DNA of 64,000 nt from Manihot esculenta (lineage: Eukaryota > Streptophyta > Magnoliopsida > Malpighiales > Euphorbiaceae): NCBI RefSeq assembly GCF_001659605.2, contig NC_035174.2, positions 19,878,009 through 19,942,008 on the forward strand. Reading direction: 5' to 3'. This document shows, in pieces, positions 60,445-64,000 of this stretch. The notes under the pieces were generated by a model that made no database searches, had not been told where the DNA came from, and saw only the letters and a program-made list of their open reading frames with translations. The translations under genes were made by a program, and so were the position numbers. Every line of letters begins with the position of its first letter. Position 1 is the first letter of the stretch.

Positions 60445-63400
60445 GAAAAACTGTCAAGTAATTTTTAGCTAAGAGTATTTGCAACTACATTAGTCTTACT
60501 TAAGTGGTACTAAATTTTGTAATTAGTTACTAAGATGTTTTACCCATACTTTATGCCTCAAGTTCAATTCTTTTTACCCAAAATATGTTATATAATTTGT
60601 TGATCGGTGAAAATCTCACATTTTATCCCATACAGGTAATCCTATCATATTTTTAAAGAAAAGATTACCGCTATCATTCTAGGTCATGTGTGAAATAATT
60701 CAATTCATGCTTCAATAGGTTAGAAGCATAAGCTCTAATCCTATCGTGCTATATAAGCACACAAACTACTTCTACTTAGAACATATCATAAAACACCGTA
60801 AAATTTTTATTACTTGAAAGCAAAACCAACACTCTTATAGTAATCAACATTCTTTTCAACTATTGGAAACCTTCTTTATATCTAGTCTAACTATACAAAC
60901 TTTTGGCTCGTTTGTGTATAGGAATAGCTATTTTCAAGAAATTCTAAACAAACATCATATAATATCCTAGCAAGCTTATGAAACTCTTGATTTCTATCAC
61001 ACAGCATGAATATGGGCCAATTGGTTGTTGCTTATACTTTTTTTATGTCCACTTCAATGTTTACAGTACTTTCCTTAGATTTTAGACATACTCTTCTAGA
61101 TTTCTAAAAAACACTAATCTATCGTCAATGGAGATAATAGCAAAATGATCTAGAAAGGATATGAAAATTCTATTTACGAGATCATGAAGGTACTAAGGCA
61201 TTAATTAACCCAAATAACATTACAAGGAACTCATAGTACACATATCTCATTCCAAAAGCTATATTTGCTAAATCTTTCTCCTTTATCCTCAATTGGTGAT
61301 ACCCTAATTATATATTTATTTTATAAAAATAATCGACTTTGGCTAATTAGTCCAACAGATTATCAATCTTAAGCAATGAATAATTACTTTTGATAGTAAC
61401 TTTGTTCAGTTGTTTTTAATTAATATAAAGTTCAAGGATCCATTTTTTTTTAACAAATAATACTAGAGTACCTAATAGAGAGATATTAGGTCGAATGAAA
61501 CCTTTATCTAATAAGTCTTACAATTGTTTTTTCTACTATTTTAAGTTTGCAAGCACCATATTATAAGGAGGGATAAAGATGGATCTAGTACAACAATAAT
61601 TCATTCATAAAGTCTAACTTCCTCTTAGAAGGTAGTCATGGCAAGTTTTATGAGAACACATGTAAGAACTCTCTCACTATTGACATTATTAATATCACTG
61701 TTGAACTCCCTAATGTGTCTTAAAAATCCTTGACAATCCCTTTTCAGAAACTTATTGGCATGCATTATAGATATTAGCCCTTTATACATACCTAGTTTGC
61801 CCCTTTGAAAGAAAACCTTTGACTCATACCTATCTCATTTCTGCAATATAAGATAATACAATAATTAGAGAGCCAATCTCTAGAATGACATCAAAATCCA
61901 TCAACTTTGAAGCTACAAGGTCAGTTGAAATATCTTTAACTAAAATTAGACAAAATTGATAGACTTTATTTGTCAATAAGGGGCTCATATTTGGGTCCAT
62001 TATTAAATAAAAGATGACACTCAAACCTAGAAGCTAATAACTCCAATTTCTATGACCTTTGGAGAGATAAAAGAATGAGAGGCACTGAAGTTTATTATAA
62101 CATAGACATATGAATAACCAATAGTGAGTTTACCTGAGACCATAGTGTTAGATGTGTTGGCTTTCCGATGAGTTATATTGAAGATCTATGTCAATACCAA
62201 TGAACCTCTTCCCTAGGAAATTGATGTAAAAGGCTATCTCTCTTCCTCTGTCTTATTCTCTACCTTGAGATGAAGTTAAAAAAACTGGTCTAGCTGCATA
62301 TTGAGCCACACTACTAGAATATGCCTATTGAAAATGAGTCATCTTTGTTACATTAGGATACTATAATGTTATGTGTCCCTATTGACCATATTTATAGCAG
62401 CCTGTATTTCTAAACCTGTAATATACCTTGTATAGCTTCTCATATCTCATACACTCAGATTTGTCTAAAACAGAATTAAAACTACTATCTATACCTAAGC
62501 GTGGCTTTAGCCTATTCTAAAACTTATTCTTCTTTTATTTTCTTGTAGACTTACCCCACTTATCTTTCTTATTTTCTAAAGATGCAACAGTAAAAGAAGA
62601 AGTTAAACCTTCCCATGTCTATAACCCTGAGAATAATAAGTTGCCTAACTATAAAGCCTAGGTCTCATTGTCCCTTCCATGATGGCACTTAACTTCTATT
62701 TTTCTTACAATACCAATTATAGTATGAAAGTTTTCTCTCTTTATTGCTAAGATGAGAGAGGCATACCTCATCGCCTTCTTTTATTCCTTATCATAGAGTT
62801 ACCTTACATACTACTATAAATATAGGAACTTATTATTGTATTCATCCATACTCATATTCTCTATTTACCTCAACTGCTTAAACTCAGTCACCTTCAATTT
62901 TATAGTACTATTAAGAAAAGTTAATCCTATGAACTCATTCACAAACTATTCTTCAGATGTGCTCCCAAATTTGGTTCGATGTAATTTTAGAACTACTCCT
63001 TTGCCTTCTTGTATTGGAGGGTGAACCTTACTATCTGAATGACTCCATTGTCATTAGCTTCTAGTTCATTTGTGATCTTATTGCCTTCATATACTAAAAA
63101 AGGCCATTCCTTTCTTATGTTTTAGATTATCCAACTTTAGGTAATCTATCATCTTAGCTTTGTTTCCTCTTTAAGAACTATTCTCTAATGTTTAGGTATT
63201 GGGATAATTGTTTATGTCATGGGAGGCAGAAGTAGTGGAGTTACACCATCCAAGTTTATGGTCATAGGGCCTTGGTGGTATTTTTTAGGGGTAAAGATGG
63301 GACAAGGTTGTTTGGAAGGTAGGAGGGTGGATAAGTCATGTAATTAGTAGGGTTAGGAGTTGGTATACTCAGAAGAATTTGCCATTGTAAAACTAAACCC

Positions 63401-63745
63401 GTAAGGGCAGTTCTAGTTTTGAGGTGAAAAAATATATTCTATTCTTAAAGTGGTCTTGAACCCACTCTTAGATTTATCAACACCTTATCTTCTTATTCAT
63501 ATTCCCAAATTACTATCCTTTCTCTCTACCCCTTCCGACTGCACTCTGTCATTCATTAACATCCTGCTAATACTTGTACCTCTTCTAGTCACATCAAAAG
63601 ATCTTGTAGGGCCTCTTGATACTTCTCATTTGTTGCTCCTATTAGTTCTTCCCTAACTATTCAGGCAGGTGGAAATGTATTTATACCCTCATTCCCAACT
63701 AAAAGACTTATTAATCTAGTGAATCAATGAGAGCCACACATCTTC
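60445..63745 (-). pseudogene. Copy F: old decayed gag-pol of the same family
   Basis: Minus-strand similarity to copies C to E can be followed in order: the RNase H end (about 60445-60900), reverse transcriptase (60950-61560), protease (61640-62200), the knuckle region (about 62380-62460), Gag core (62680-63160) and the gag start near 63740. Stops and shifts are everywhere. Many positions with C or G in the young copies have T or A here. Integrase and the 3' LTR are missing on the left side. Confidence 0.8.
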
Positions 63746-63902
63746 TAAGAGTCAACATCAAATATTTATCAACATATAGTAGTGTGGACACATATATATG
63801 AACATCAAAACATATAATGATATCAAATATAATAAACAAGCTAGGACTCAAAACTTTAATGGACATATATTTTTATAAATATGCTTGGCCACTACATTAA
63901 TG

Positions 63903-64000
63903 ATTCCAGTTCGGGATCACTATCAGCATTAGGATGTAGGTTAACTTAAGGCTTTCAGAACCTATAGTAAGCCTAACATACATATTACATATACAAATAT
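63903..64000 (-). repeat. Copy F 5' LTR fragment, cut by window end
   Basis: Diverged inverted LTR end. GTTAACTTAAGGCTTTCAG and TAGTAAGCCTAACATACAT match the LTR terminal block of the younger copies. The rest lies beyond the window. Confidence 0.7.

Overview
This window looks like a heterochromatic, retrotransposon-packed stretch of a dicot nuclear genome. The evidence is several copies of one Ty3/gypsy chromovirus family (gag-pol with a C-terminal chromodomain-like tail, close to the Tekay/Del lineage), an L1-type LINE tail, a nested element with a tRNA-Asp primer site, and long AT-rich spacers. No convincing host gene was found. The LTR style recalls repeats from Euphorbiaceae such as cassava, but that is an impression from memory.

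Layout. 1-2299: LTR of copy A (+), cut by the window edge. 2300-3730: decayed gag remnant of another Ty3 lineage (-). 5134-18234: copy B (+), complete with 5-bp target duplications CACTT, but broken by two gag stops, a frameshift, a pol stop and a 3.4-kb single-LTR insertion (7803-11244, -). 18980-20715: old solo LTR of the same family (+). 20716-25082: AT-rich, no gene. 25083-26274: LINE 3' end (-). 26298-26500: decayed LTR piece. 26540-27457 and 57188-58423: two halves of one transposon-like gag gene (-), split by a three-level nest.

The nest. Copy C (27458-57187, -, duplication GGAAG) holds copy D (29627-50046, -, duplication TAACG) inside its 3' LTR. D holds copy E (32739-43012, +, duplication GCTAG) inside its integrase. 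E is the youngest: both LTRs are 2470 bp and I saw no difference between them, and it has one uninterrupted gag-pol frame. D is nearly intact but has a 1-bp deletion in integrase and was then split by E. C keeps an open gag although its pol is heavily decayed and lacks the integrase core. 60445-64000: a much older, AT-shifted copy F (-), running off the window.

How the parts work together. In each copy the LTR gives promoter, leader and 3' end signals. An initiator-tRNA-Met primer site follows the 5' LTR and a purine tract precedes the 3' LTR. One long frame codes Gag, protease, reverse transcriptase, RNase H, integrase and chromodomain. E could supply proteins in trans to defective relatives such as C and D. 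The LTRs also carry shared structure not explained by the coding parts: arrays of a 13-bp palindrome TTCGGCNGCCGAA around the TATA box, a leader hairpin that keeps its stem while its sequence changes, a second hairpin just before gag, a minisatellite at a fixed place, and splice-site-like motifs in series.
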